Positions 44,877 through 54,321 of a stretch of 64,000 nt of DNA are shown one piece after another; within the stretch, counting starts at the first letter, position 1, and the number at the start of each line of letters is the position of its first letter. Below the pieces are notes generated by a model. It saw nothing but the letters and a program-made list of their open reading frames with translations. It searched no databases and had not been told where the DNA came from. Location of the stretch: NCBI RefSeq assembly GCF_030823405.1, contig NZ_JAUSXC010000001.1, positions 868,001 through 932,000 on the forward strand, written 5' to 3'. The position numbers were made by a program, and so were the translations under genes. The DNA is from Chryseobacterium ginsenosidimutans (lineage in GTDB: Bacteria > Bacteroidota > Bacteroidia > Flavobacteriales > Weeksellaceae).

Positions 44877-46415
44877 TTGAAAAAAGAATATGACATACTT
44901 GTAATCGGCAGCGGATTGGGAGGTCTTGTTTCGGCTCTTATTTTGGCGAAAGAAGGCTTGAAAGTCTGTGTCTTGGAGAAAAATAATCAATACGGTGGAA
45001 ATTTGCAGACATTTTCCCGCGATAAGCTGATCTTTGACACCGGAGTTCATTATTTGGGAGGGCTTTCAAAGGGACAGAATCTTCATCAATTTTTCTCATA
45101 TCTTGAAATCATGAACGATTTGGAACTCCAGAAAATGGAGGAAAACTGTTATGATAAGATTACTTTTGGAGATGATAAAATTGAATATCCGCACGCGCAA
45201 GGCTATGAAAATTTTGTTGCACAGTTAACAACATATTTTCCTGACGAACGTGAGAATTTAGAAGATTATTGTGAAGAAATTCAGCGGGTTTGTAATCATT
45301 TTCCAAGATACAATGTTGTTGGGAATGATAATTACAAAGAGGAAATACTTCATTTAAATACAAAAAGATTTATCGAATCCATTACCCAGAACAAAAAATT
45401 GCAGGCTGTTTTATTAGGCTCAAACTTTTTATATGCAGGAGATTCGGAAAATGTGCCTTTTTATGTTCATGCTTTGACAGTGAATTCTTACATTCAAAGT
45501 GCTTACAAATGTGTGAAAGGAGGAAGCCAGATTTCTAAATTATTGATCAGGAAATTAAGACAATACGGAGCAGATGTCCATAAACATTCAGAAGTTTCTG
45601 AAATCATTTTTAATGATAAAAATATTTTAAGTTCGGTAAAAACGAAATCAGGAAGAGAATATTTCGCAAAAAAGTTTATTTCTAATATTGAAATTCGCTC
45701 ATTAATAAACCTGATTGGCAAAGAAAGGTTAAAAAAGTCCTTTTTAAACAGAGTTTTAAGTTGGGAACCCGTTTCGTCATGTTTCAGTGTTTATTTGGTT
45801 TTAAAACCGCATTCGTTTTCTAATTTCAATTATAATATTTACCATTATTCATCAGAAGAATTGGTTTGGAATGCCTATCGTTATAATAAAAAAGCATGGC
45901 CTGAAACGTATATGCTTTCGTCAACATCTTCAAAACATCATCCTGAATTTGCAGAAAGTTTAACTGCAATTTCTTATATGGATTTTGATGAAGTCAGAGA
46001 TTGGCAAAATACATTTAATACCATTGCTGATGAGCATGAAAGGGGAGAGCAATACGAACAGTTCAAGCAGGAAAAAGCAGAAAGAATGATTGACGCTTTG
46101 GAAAAGAAATTTCCGAATTTAAGAGATTCAATTAAAAATATTTACACCTCTTCACCTTTGTCTTATCGCGATTATATCGGAAGTTTTGATGGAAACATGT
46201 ATGGCTATGTTAAGAACTCGGAAAATCCTTTAAAAACAATGGTCTCTCCGCGTACGAAGATCGATAATCTGTTTCTTACAGGGCAATCTGTCAATATGCA
46301 CGGGGTTTTAGGATGTACAATCGGAGCTTTCAATACTTGTGCTGAAATTTTAGGAAAAGAACTAATCGATGATCGATTGACACAAATGATTAATAAAAGT
46401 AAAGGTGAAGAATAA
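44877..46415 (+). CDS. CrtI/phytoene-desaturase-like FAD oxidoreductase
   Basis: This 512-residue flavoprotein begins with the FAD motif GSGLGGLVSALILAKEG, an acidic end of strand 2 (VLEKNNQYGG), and ends with LFLTGQSVNMHGVLGCTIGAF, the C-terminal FAD contact of the carotenoid isomerase/retinol saturase group. The start appears to be TTG at 44877. No carotenoid genes are nearby, so a redox step on the aryl polyene (for example double-bond setting) is more likely than carotenoid desaturation. The exact reaction is unknown. Confidence 0.83.
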   Translation: MKKEYDILVIGSGLGGLVSALILAKEGLKVCVLEKNNQYGGNLQTFSRDKLIFDTGVHYLGGLSKGQNLHQFFSYLEIMNDLELQKMEENCYDKITFGDDKIEYPHAQGYENFVAQLTTYFPDERENLEDYCEEIQRVCNHFPRYNVVGNDNYKEEILHLNTKRFIESITQNKKLQAVLLGSNFLYAGDSENVPFYVHALTVNSYIQSAYKCVKGGSQISKLLIRKLRQYGADVHKHSEVSEIIFNDKNILSSVKTKSGREYFAKKFISNIEIRSLINLIGKERLKKSFLNRVLSWEPVSSCFSVYLVLKPHSFSNFNYNIYHYSSEELVWNAYRYNKKAWPETYMLSSTSSKHHPEFAESLTAISYMDFDEVRDWQNTFNTIADEHERGEQYEQFKQEKAERMIDALEKKFPNLRDSIKNIYTSSPLSYRDYIGSFDGNMYGYVKNSENPLKTMVSPRTKIDNLFLTGQSVNMHGVLGCTIGAFNTCAEILGKELIDDRLTQMINKSKGEE

Positions 46416-48159
46416 TAGACAGATTATTGCTATTCCGAGAGAAGCGAATCGTAGCAAAGAATCTAATTTAAAAAAGCATTTTCCCTTTCGTCGAAATGAC
46501 ATTGGGAAAATTATAGTTTTTGTAGGTATAATCTTCAGTCTCATATCTTGCGGTGTCAGAAAGTCTATAAAACATATTCCTGAAGTAAATCAATATGCTT
46601 TGGAAATTCCAAAAGTTAATAAAATTAATGATTCAACTTTTAGCTTTAATCAAAATTATTTAACCAAGAATAAGCAGCAGCTTTGGGAATTGTATATTAA
46701 AGGAAATCCTTTACAATTGGGTTACAATAATGGAGCTTTAACGCAAAATCTGATGCAGAAGCAGGAAGAAATTTTCTTTTCTAAAGTGGAGGGTTTTGTT
46801 CCTTCAAAGTTTAAACAGAATATCTTACGCTGGTTTATGAAATGGTACAACCGAAAAATGTATCTGAATGTTCGTGAAGATTATCAGGCAGAATTGTACG
46901 GACTATCTCATTATTCATCGGATAAATACGACTTTATTGCTCCAAAATATCTGCGAAGTTTATATTTGCACGGTGCTCACGATATTGGTCATGCCATGCA
47001 GGATTTGATGGTGGTTGGTTGTACTTCTTTGGCAGTTTGGAATCAAAATACGGAAGACGGAGATTTACTGATCGGACGAAACTTTGACTTTTATGTAGGA
47101 GATGAATTTGCGAAAAATAAATTAGTTGAATTTGTAGAACCTGAAGACGGAATTCCTTATATGTCTGTAAGTTGGCCCGGAATGATTGGTGTAGTTTCTG
47201 GGATGAATAAAGAAGGAATTACGGTGACAATCAATGCGGGAAAATCTAAAATTCCGTTGACGGCAAAAACTCCGATTTCTTTGGTGACGAGAGAAATTTT
47301 ACAATATGCCAAAAATATTGATGAAGCGATCGTGATTGCCAGAAAGCGAAAAGTTTTCGTTTCGGAATCAATCTTGGTAGGAAGTGCTAATGATAAAAAT
47401 GCTGTAATTATTGAGGTTTCTCCGAATAATTTTGGTGTTTACAGAGTTGAAAATACAGGCAGGGTTTTCTGTACAAACCACTTTCAATCTGACGCTTATA
47501 AAAATGACAAGAGAAACCAAAAGCATATTGTGGAAAGCCATTCTGAATATCGTTACGAAAAATTACAGGAACTTTTGCAGGAAAATAAAAAGCTGAATCC
47601 TGAAAAAATGGCTTCTGTTTTAAGAGATAAATCAGGCTTAAAAGGCGAAAAGATAGGATATGGAAACGAAAAAGCAATCAATCAGTTATTGGCACATCAC
47701 GCCGTGATTTTTTCACCTCAGAAAAAATTGGTCTGGGTTTCGTCCAACCCTTATCAACTGGGCGAATTTGTCTGTTATGATTTAAATAAAATATTTTCTA
47801 AAGAAAGGCTTGAAAATGGTGAGCTGGCAACTTCAAATTTAAATATTCCCAAAGATTCTTTTGTAGATTCTGAAGATTACAAAAATTATGAAGAATATAA
47901 GAAATTAAGCTCTCAAATTGAAGAAGCTATCGATAACAAAGAAAAAACACTTTCGGAAGAATTTATCAATCATTATCAAACTTTAAACCCTGATTTTTGG
48001 TTGGTTTATTATCAACTCGGAAGGTATTATTTTAACAAACAAGACTTTTCTAAAGCAAAAATTGAGTTTGAAAAAGCTTTGTCAAAAGAAATTACAACCG
48101 TTCCCGATAGAGAAAATGTTGAAGAATATTTACAGAAAACATTAAAAAAAATGAAATGA
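46405..48159 (+). CDS. C45/acyl-CoA:6-APA acyltransferase-like lipoprotein with TPR-like tail
   Basis: The frame runs from a GTG at 46405 for 584 codons. The nucleophile Cys206 lies in VVGCTSLAVWNQ, followed by DGDLLIGRNFDFYVGD, typical of Ntn-type C45/AAT enzymes. A helical TPR-like segment (WLVYYQLGRYYFNKQDFSKAKIEFEKAL) ends the protein. A lipobox (SLISCG) occurs only at residue 49 from the GTG, far too deep for a signal peptide. The native start probably lay near 46501 (now ATT), and the codons before it come from a repeat-like segment. The gene overlaps its neighbours at both ends (11 and 4 bases). Confidence 0.8.
   Translation: MKNNRQIIAIPREANRSKESNLKKHFPFRRNDIGKIIVFVGIIFSLISCGVRKSIKHIPEVNQYALEIPKVNKINDSTFSFNQNYLTKNKQQLWELYIKGNPLQLGYNNGALTQNLMQKQEEIFFSKVEGFVPSKFKQNILRWFMKWYNRKMYLNVREDYQAELYGLSHYSSDKYDFIAPKYLRSLYLHGAHDIGHAMQDLMVVGCTSLAVWNQNTEDGDLLIGRNFDFYVGDEFAKNKLVEFVEPEDGIPYMSVSWPGMIGVVSGMNKEGITVTINAGKSKIPLTAKTPISLVTREILQYAKNIDEAIVIARKRKVFVSESILVGSANDKNAVIIEVSPNNFGVYRVENTGRVFCTNHFQSDAYKNDKRNQKHIVESHSEYRYEKLQELLQENKKLNPEKMASVLRDKSGLKGEKIGYGNEKAINQLLAHHAVIFSPQKKLVWVSSNPYQLGEFVCYDLNKIFSKERLENGELATSNLNIPKDSFVDSEDYKNYEEYKKLSSQIEEAIDNKEKTLSEEFINHYQTLNPDFWLVYYQLGRYYFNKQDFSKAKIEFEKALSKEITTVPDRENVEEYLQKTLKKMK
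46416..46505. repeat. Repeat-like segment covering the C45 gene's 5' end
   Basis: The stretch with CGAGAGAAGCGAATCGTAGC, AAAGAATCT and TTTCGTCGAAATGACA resembles dispersed flavobacterial intergenic repeats that carry GAATGAC/GTCATTC ends, like the one at 14385-14422. It is in frame with the C45 gene and codes for an Arg/Lys-rich leader that does not look like a signal peptide. Confidence 0.45.
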
Positions 48160-48521
48160 TTCCAAAAAGCATAAAGTTTTTATTTGCTGTTCCTTTTGTG
48201 ATAATTGCTTGCTATTCTGTGTATTTGTTCAATAAATATGGTTCAATTCCCGACATTATTCCGATTCACGGATACACGAAAAATACAGATGGCTTCGGAA
48301 GCAAAATGTTTCTTTTTTTGCCTATAATACTCAATCTTATTGTTTTAATATTCATTTGGTTAATTATCAGAAGACCGGATAATATCAAATTTTCTTTCGA
48401 AGTGAAAGAAGAAGATAAGGCAAAAACCTATTATACTTTACAGCTCTTTTTGGTAATTATGGCGATATTTGTGACGATTGTTACAACTCCTTTGCTATTC
48501 TCGGATGTTGTTTTTAAATAA
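48156..48521 (+). CDS. DUF1648 small membrane protein
   Basis: This 121-residue protein has three membrane segments (about 7-25, 48-70 and 93-115) and the DUF1648 core IIPIHGYTKNTDGFGSKMF between the first two. Related domains occur in YhcI/SdpI-like immunity-type proteins, but function in this context is unknown. Its ATG overlaps the C45 stop (ATGA). A dead relative lies at 13117-13354. Confidence 0.8.
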   Translation: MIPKSIKFLFAVPFVIIACYSVYLFNKYGSIPDIIPIHGYTKNTDGFGSKMFLFLPIILNLIVLIFIWLIIRRPDNIKFSFEVKEEDKAKTYYTLQLFLVIMAIFVTIVTTPLLFSDVVFK

Positions 48522-48527
48522 ATTATT

Positions 48528-49781
48528 ATGAAAAAAATTTTAAGTTTATTTTTGATTTTTACCGTATTATTTTCATTTGCCCAAAGTAAAAAAGAGGTTG
48601 GAAACCTTTTTGTTAAAAGCTTGTTTATTGAAAAAAATATGGAGAAGGCACATACTTTTTTTGATCCTTCAATTTCGGGACAAGTTTCTATAGCAGATTT
48701 AAAATCGCTTACAGATCAGCTTGAAGGGCAATTGGGAGAACTGAAAAATATTCTTGAAGTAAATAATGAAAAAGACACTTATTATTTTTATTCCGATTTT
48801 TCTAAAACAAAATTAGATATACAGATTACTTTTAATGAAAATAATAAGATCGTAGGATTTTATTTTACTCCTCATAAGATTTTCGATAAAGCTGATGATA
48901 AAACGGCCTTAAAAATAAAAAGCGATGATCTCGAATTGAATGGAACGCTTTTACAGCCGACAGAAAATAATAAGAAAAAATTAGTCATTTTTGTTCACGG
49001 TTCCGGGCCACAGGACAGAGATGAAACAAGTGGCGAAAATAAACCCTTCAAAGACATTGCAGAATATCTTTTGAATAATGGGATTTCTTCATACAGATAC
49101 GACAAAAGAACATATTCTTACCCTGAAAATTTTAATGATCAATCGACCGTAGAGCAGGAGACGATCCATGATGCAGTACATATTTCAAATTATTTTAAAA
49201 GCAATGAAAGTTTTAAAGACTATCAAATCATTATTTTAGGACACAGTCAGGGAGCTTATGTGATGCCTGAAATTGCACAAAAGGCAAAGGCTGAAAAATA
49301 TATTTTTATGGCCGGAAATGCAAGACCTTTACAGGATTTGATTGCTGAACAATTCGAGTACATTAATAAAATCGAGCCTTCGAAAATATCGAATCAAGAG
49401 GTTGAAAATATTAAAAAGCAAGTTAAATTTTTAGGTTCGAATCAATTTGATTTAAATACTCCCAAATCTCAACTTCCGTTGGAGTTATCTGCTACATACT
49501 GGAAATATTTGCTTGATTATAAACCGCTTGAAGCTGTAAAATCAATCAAAGCTCCGATGTTTTTCGCACAGGGCGGAAGAGATTATCAGGTAACGGAAAA
49601 AGATTTTGCACTTTGGAAAAACCAGTTAAAAAGTGATAAAAAAGCAGAGTTTAAATTTTATCCCTTATTAAATCATCTTTTTATAAAAGGAATGGGGAAA
49701 CCTTCTCCAAAAGATTATGAAATAAAAGGAAATGTAGATGAAGAGTTTCTTAAAGATCTGGTGAACTTCATATTGAAGTAA
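48528..49781 (+). CDS. Secreted alpha/beta hydrolase with DUF3887-like N-terminal domain
   Basis: This 417-residue protein has a signal peptide (ending LFSFAQ), a DUF3887-like domain (about 20-115) and an alpha/beta-hydrolase domain. The oxyanion region is FVHGSGPQDRDE, the nucleophile Ser lies in LGHSQGAY, and a late Asp/His pair is seen in GGRDYQVTE and LLNHLFIKG. It is probably an esterase or acyl hydrolase of the periplasm. It lies 6 bases after the DUF1648 gene. Confidence 0.87.
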   Translation: MKKILSLFLIFTVLFSFAQSKKEVGNLFVKSLFIEKNMEKAHTFFDPSISGQVSIADLKSLTDQLEGQLGELKNILEVNNEKDTYYFYSDFSKTKLDIQITFNENNKIVGFYFTPHKIFDKADDKTALKIKSDDLELNGTLLQPTENNKKKLVIFVHGSGPQDRDETSGENKPFKDIAEYLLNNGISSYRYDKRTYSYPENFNDQSTVEQETIHDAVHISNYFKSNESFKDYQIIILGHSQGAYVMPEIAQKAKAEKYIFMAGNARPLQDLIAEQFEYINKIEPSKISNQEVENIKKQVKFLGSNQFDLNTPKSQLPLELSATYWKYLLDYKPLEAVKSIKAPMFFAQGGRDYQVTEKDFALWKNQLKSDKKAEFKFYPLLNHLFIKGMGKPSPKDYEIKGNVDEEFLKDLVNFILK

Positions 49782-49945
49782 TCTGATTTTTATTTTATTC
49801 AACATTTTAACTGTTTTTATTAAATGGTTTATTGTTATTGGTGGGTTTTGTTTAAATATTTTAACTAGATTTCACATTTTAGTAACAAAAATTTTGGTGC
49901 GAAGTGCATTTATTATCTATATTCGTTTTTTTAATTATTAAATGA

Positions 49946-51040
49946 ATGAAGAAAATTTATTTACTGCAAATACTGTATTTCCTGATGCTTTTTTCGTGTA
50001 AAAACGATGAAAAAATCGAAAGCATTGAATCTGAAAGTTCTTTTGTTAACTTTAATATTGACGCTGTTCCGTATTCAAAATTATCAACGTATGCTTTTTT
50101 TATGGGAGATCTGAAAAATATGAATCCCAATTCAAAAGTAATTCCTTATGAGCCTGCAAGCTCACTTTTTACCGATTATGCACTGAAAAAGAGATTTGTA
50201 TGGATGCCAAATGGGACAAAAGCAAGCTACAATGGAGATGATAAATCATTAAATTTTCCTGTAGGAACCGTTTTAATTAAGAGCTTCTATTACAACACAA
50301 TACAGCCAGGTAATACAACAAAAATAATGGAAACCAGATTAATGATTAAAAAATCAAGCGGCTGGATTTTCGCAGAATATTTATGGAATGATGCCCAAAC
50401 AGAAGCAGAATTGGTTACCGGAACTGATTTCACCAGTGGAAGTTCAAAAAATATTACTTTCAAAAAAGAAAATAATGAGGTGATGAACATTGATTATAGA
50501 ATTCCTTCGGAAACGGAATGTTTTGCATGTCATAAGCTTGATAATAAACCAACTCCAATCGGTGTAAAACCTCAAAATTTAAATGTTTCATACAATTATT
50601 CCAACGGATTAAAGAATCAATTGCAGAAATTGGTAGATGAAGGTTATCTTCAGAGTTATTCTTCCAATATCGTTTCTACGGTAAATTATAAAGACACAAG
50701 TAAGCCTTTAGATATCAGATTAAGATCATATCTGGATATTAACTGCGCCCATTGCCATCAGGAAAATGCGCGTTGCGATTACCGGGCCATCCGCCTGAGT
50801 TTCAGCCAGACAACCGCCTTATCTAAAATAGGAGTTTGTGTGATGGCTGATGAACCGATAGACCCTTCACTGGAGAGAATTATCACGCCTGGAAATCCTG
50901 CCAAATCGGTGATGCATTTCAGGCTTAGCTCTACAGATGAAAGCAACAGAATGCCTTTATTAGGAAGAACAATTGTTCATGATGAAGGTGTTGAACTTTT
51001 AAAACAGTGGATCAATACTTTGAATCAAAACTGTCCATAA
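49946..51040 (+). CDS. Di-heme lipoprotein of the TIGR03806 type
   Basis: This 364-residue lipoprotein (signal ending LMLFSC) has two c-type heme motifs, CFACHK (about residue 192) and CAHCHQ (about residue 272). The flanking text, including YEPASSLFTDYALKKRFVWMP and ITPGNPAKSVMHFRL, is typical of the TIGR03806 family of conserved secreted proteins. The function is unknown; a redox role at the outer membrane is possible. The next gene starts 24 bases downstream, so the pair is probably one transcript. Confidence 0.83.
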   Translation: MKKIYLLQILYFLMLFSCKNDEKIESIESESSFVNFNIDAVPYSKLSTYAFFMGDLKNMNPNSKVIPYEPASSLFTDYALKKRFVWMPNGTKASYNGDDKSLNFPVGTVLIKSFYYNTIQPGNTTKIMETRLMIKKSSGWIFAEYLWNDAQTEAELVTGTDFTSGSSKNITFKKENNEVMNIDYRIPSETECFACHKLDNKPTPIGVKPQNLNVSYNYSNGLKNQLQKLVDEGYLQSYSSNIVSTVNYKDTSKPLDIRLRSYLDINCAHCHQENARCDYRAIRLSFSQTTALSKIGVCVMADEPIDPSLERIITPGNPAKSVMHFRLSSTDESNRMPLLGRTIVHDEGVELLKQWINTLNQNCP

Positions 51041-51064
51041 AAATTAATAATAACAACCTACAAC

Positions 51065-53077
51065 ATGAAGAAAACTCTATCCCTTTTGGTGATCATATTC
51101 AATATCACATGGGGAACTGCACAATTAACGTGTGCCACCGCAACTCCCCTGAATCCGGGAACAGTTACCGCTCCTACCGTAACGGGAGATGCGCCGACAA
51201 CGGCATGTTCTCTAGGTTTACCCGGGAGTAACGGGTTATGGTATAAATTTACTGCCACAGCGAATAAAACAATTACAATTTCTACATCGTCTGCCGGACA
51301 GAATGCTGATACGCGTGTGATTGTATTTGCAGGAAACTGTACTGCATTAAACTGCATTACCGCTAATGATGATTATTCGGGAGTATTTTCTCAGGTAAGC
51401 TTTAATTCAGTTGCGGGAACGACTTATTATATTGTATTTGATAATAAATATTCTTCTTTAGCATTTAATATCAGTCTTTCTGAAACGGCTATTGTACCGG
51501 AACGTGTGTCTTTCAATTTACAGCCTGTAACTGCTGCCGGAAGTTTTAACAATTGTGTGGTGGATATGAACGGAGACTATCTTGATGATATTGTTTCCGT
51601 GGTGAGTGCTACTCAGGTTGTAATTTCTTATCAGCAAGCAGGTGGTACATTTAATAATGTGACATATACCGTTCCTACTACTACAATAACGCCGTCTTGG
51701 AGTATTGCTGCAGGAGATTATGACAACAACGGATTTAACGATCTTGTGTATGGCTCAGGAAGCGGAATTGCATTTTTAAAAGCGAATGCTGATGGGACAG
51801 CTTATACTTCTGATAGAAAGCAACAATCTTTTTTAGTACAGAGAACTAATTTTATAGATATTAATAATGACGGGAAACTGGATGCTTTCATTTGTGATGA
51901 TAATGCTCCGAACCGATATTATATGAATGATGGCACCAATATGAACCATAATCAGGGTGGAATGGGAGATTTCCCTTCCGGTGGAAATTATGGCTCTATC
52001 TGGATTGATTATGATAATGATGGAGATATGGATCTTTTCATTGCAAAATGCAGCGGGGGAGGTTCAGGTCCGGGAGGAAATATAGATGAACTCCACAGAA
52101 ATAACGGAAACGGAACATTTACCAACGTTGCAACAACAGCGAATATGGCAAATCCTACGCAGACATGGTCTACAGCATGGGGAGATTTTAATAACGACGG
52201 ATGGATGGATGCGGTAGTGGGAATCAACTCTGCAAGCAACGGTTTGAGCAAAGTCATGAAGAATAACGGAGACGGAACCTTTACCGATAAATCGACAGGC
52301 TCCGGTTATGATGTAGGGAATTCTTTGAGCAGAGAATATGTTGCTTACGATTTCGATAATGATGGATTTCTTGATGTTTTAGGTGCAGGAAATACAATTA
52401 TGTTTGGAAATGGTGATTTTACTTTTATACCAAATTCTACCACTTACAATTTAAATGCAACAAAACGTCCGATCGGAGATCTTAATAATGATGGTTTCCT
52501 GGATATTCAGAATGGAAATACGATCATGATGAATACAGGAAATACCAATAAATGGTTGAAAGTAACGTTGAAAGGAATGCAAAGTAACAGAAACGGAATC
52601 GGTGCAAGAGTCGAGATCTATGGAGCTTGGGGGAAACAAATCCGTGATGTACAGAGTGGAACGGGATTCTCAAATATGAGTACACTGAATGCTCATTTCG
52701 GAATCGGGCAGGCTACGGCAATTACAAAAGTTATTGTTAAATGGCCTTCCGGATTGATAGATGTTATTAATAATGTAACGCCAAATACAACATTGAATGT
52801 AGTAGAAGGATCATTCCTGAATACTAAAGAAGTTCAGGATACTCAGGAAACATTCACTGTTTATCCGAATCCGACGGTCGATATGATCAATTTTAAAACT
52901 AAAAAAGATTTTATTCCTGTAGATGCCAAAATATATGAGATGAGTGGCAGAATCGTTTTACAGGCAAAAGTTGAGAGAAACTCAATTTCTATTAAAGAAT
53001 TGAATTCCGGAAATTATGTTTTGGTTGTAACAGATAAAAACGGTAAAAGCTATTCTCAGAAAGTGACGAAGAAATAA
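51065..53077 (+). CDS. T9SS-exported FG-GAP/ASPIC-UnbV repeat protein
   Basis: This 670-residue secreted protein has a signal peptide, an N-terminal beta-domain (about 25-130), then FG-GAP/VCBS-like repeats with Asp-rich calcium-binding loops (DYDNNGFNDL, DINNDGKLDAF, DYDNDGDMDLF, DFNNDGWMDAV, DFDNDGFLDVL, DLNNDGFLDI). An ASPIC/UnbV-like segment (RNGIGARVEIYGAWGKQIR) follows. The last 75 residues, starting YPNPTVDMINF and ending in basic residues, are a type A sorting domain for the type IX secretion system. It should be surface exposed or released, and may mediate adhesion. Confidence 0.9.
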   Translation: MKKTLSLLVIIFNITWGTAQLTCATATPLNPGTVTAPTVTGDAPTTACSLGLPGSNGLWYKFTATANKTITISTSSAGQNADTRVIVFAGNCTALNCITANDDYSGVFSQVSFNSVAGTTYYIVFDNKYSSLAFNISLSETAIVPERVSFNLQPVTAAGSFNNCVVDMNGDYLDDIVSVVSATQVVISYQQAGGTFNNVTYTVPTTTITPSWSIAAGDYDNNGFNDLVYGSGSGIAFLKANADGTAYTSDRKQQSFLVQRTNFIDINNDGKLDAFICDDNAPNRYYMNDGTNMNHNQGGMGDFPSGGNYGSIWIDYDNDGDMDLFIAKCSGGGSGPGGNIDELHRNNGNGTFTNVATTANMANPTQTWSTAWGDFNNDGWMDAVVGINSASNGLSKVMKNNGDGTFTDKSTGSGYDVGNSLSREYVAYDFDNDGFLDVLGAGNTIMFGNGDFTFIPNSTTYNLNATKRPIGDLNNDGFLDIQNGNTIMMNTGNTNKWLKVTLKGMQSNRNGIGARVEIYGAWGKQIRDVQSGTGFSNMSTLNAHFGIGQATAITKVIVKWPSGLIDVINNVTPNTTLNVVEGSFLNTKEVQDTQETFTVYPNPTVDMINFKTKKDFIPVDAKIYEMSGRIVLQAKVERNSISIKELNSGNYVLVVTDKNGKSYSQKVTKK

Positions 53078-53108
53078 CTTAATATTTATAACAATTGATT
53101 ATACTATG

Positions 53109-53142
53109 CTGCAGGGTCGAAAGGCCTTGCAGTTTTTATTTT
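53109..53142. terminator. Intrinsic terminator between the two pigment blocks
   Basis: An 8-bp stem (CTGCAGGG pairing with CCTTGCAG, with a G-U) is followed by a T-rich tail on the plus strand. It separates convergent transcripts. Confidence 0.75.
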
Positions 53143-53144
53143 AA

Positions 53145-54317
53145 TTAATTATTCTCAGGACTTACCTTATTCAGAAAAAGGAAAGTAGCAATTCCGGAAA
53201 TAGCAGACATGGTTGTTGCTAAAATAAAACTTCCGATAATGTACTGAAGAAGATTGTTTTTAATCAATTCAAAATTCCATTCCTGACTCAGGATATTGCT
53301 TTCGCCATGTACAAATGGAGATCCGAGAAACAATGCTGCCGCAATAATAAAGGGAATAAAAGGTGGAAAACTGACGTTAGAAGCTACAAAGGCCAACACT
53401 TTATTCAGTTTAAATAGAACAGCTAAAGAAATAGTAAGAAATGTGTGAAATCCCCAAAATGGAGATAACCCGATAAATACCCCAAGTGCAATGGAAAATG
53501 CCTTTGTACGGTTGCTGCCGTCACTTTCCAGAACATCTTCTTTTATGAATCTTTTAAAGCTTTTTTTTTTGAAATTATTCACGAAATTTCTCGGAATAAT
53601 GTATAATAAGGTAATCGTTACCAAAATCGTATTCAGAATACTGATTCTTGTAAAATCTTTGAATGGTCTGAAATGCGAAACCCTTTCCGAAGGATCATAT
53701 AAGACTTTTATGGGAACATTTTTGACAGGAATGTGTCGCCAAGCTGTCCGTACAATAATTTCAATCTCAAACTCGAATTTTGGAGTAAAATATTTTTTCG
53801 GGATTTTGTGTAAAGGATATAATCTGTAACCGGATTGCGTATCTTCCAGCTTAATTCCTGTTTCAAACCAAAACCAGAAATTAGAAAAACGATTTCCGAA
53901 GCTGCTTTTCTTAGGAATTCCGTCTTGTGACATATTGCGGTTTCCGATTAATAAAACGTCTTCATTTTCGTTCAATAAAGCTTCTACAAAAACAGGAATA
54001 TCATCCGGATAATGCTGTCCGTCGGAATCTATCGTAATTGCGTAATTGAAACCCAATTTTTTTGCCTTTCTGAAGCCGATTTTCAGACCGTTTCCCTTTC
54101 CTTTATTCTCAGACAAATTAATTACGTTAATTTGAGGATATTGGTTTAAAATATCCAAAGTAGAATCTGTTGAGCCGTCGTTTACGGCAATGATATTTCC
54201 GGTATAATCCAAAACACCGTCAATTACTCTTATCAGCGTTTTTTCATTGTTGTAAGTAGGTATTAAAACGCAGATTTTCTTTTCAGAAATTGCATTTTGC
54301 ACTTCAGGAAGGGTCAT
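53145..54317 (-). CDS. Glycosyltransferase family 2 with DUF2062 domain
   Basis: This 390-residue protein has an N-terminal GT-A domain (ICVLIPTYNNEKTL, AVNDGSTDS, TIDSDGQHYPDDI) and a C-terminal multi-helix membrane domain DUF2062 (about 250-390, with FIGLSPFWGFHTF). The GT2 half resembles dolichyl-phosphate mannose synthase-like enzymes. It is the last gene of the leftward pigment block, which suggests that a sugar is added to the pigment, a lipid carrier or the envelope. The acceptor is unknown. Confidence 0.88.
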   Translation of the reverse strand: MTLPEVQNAISEKKICVLIPTYNNEKTLIRVIDGVLDYTGNIIAVNDGSTDSTLDILNQYPQINVINLSENKGKGNGLKIGFRKAKKLGFNYAITIDSDGQHYPDDIPVFVEALLNENEDVLLIGNRNMSQDGIPKKSSFGNRFSNFWFWFETGIKLEDTQSGYRLYPLHKIPKKYFTPKFEFEIEIIVRTAWRHIPVKNVPIKVLYDPSERVSHFRPFKDFTRISILNTILVTITLLYIIPRNFVNNFKKKSFKRFIKEDVLESDGSNRTKAFSIALGVFIGLSPFWGFHTFLTISLAVLFKLNKVLAFVASNVSFPPFIPFIIAAALFLGSPFVHGESNILSQEWNFELIKNNLLQYIIGSFILATTMSAISGIATFLFLNKVSPENN

Positions 54318-54321
54318 TGGT

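Noticed and set aside
51007..51231. Frame overlapping the start of the FG-GAP gene
   Set aside because: It is an out-of-frame reading across the end of the di-heme gene and the signal peptide of the FG-GAP gene, without its own start context.
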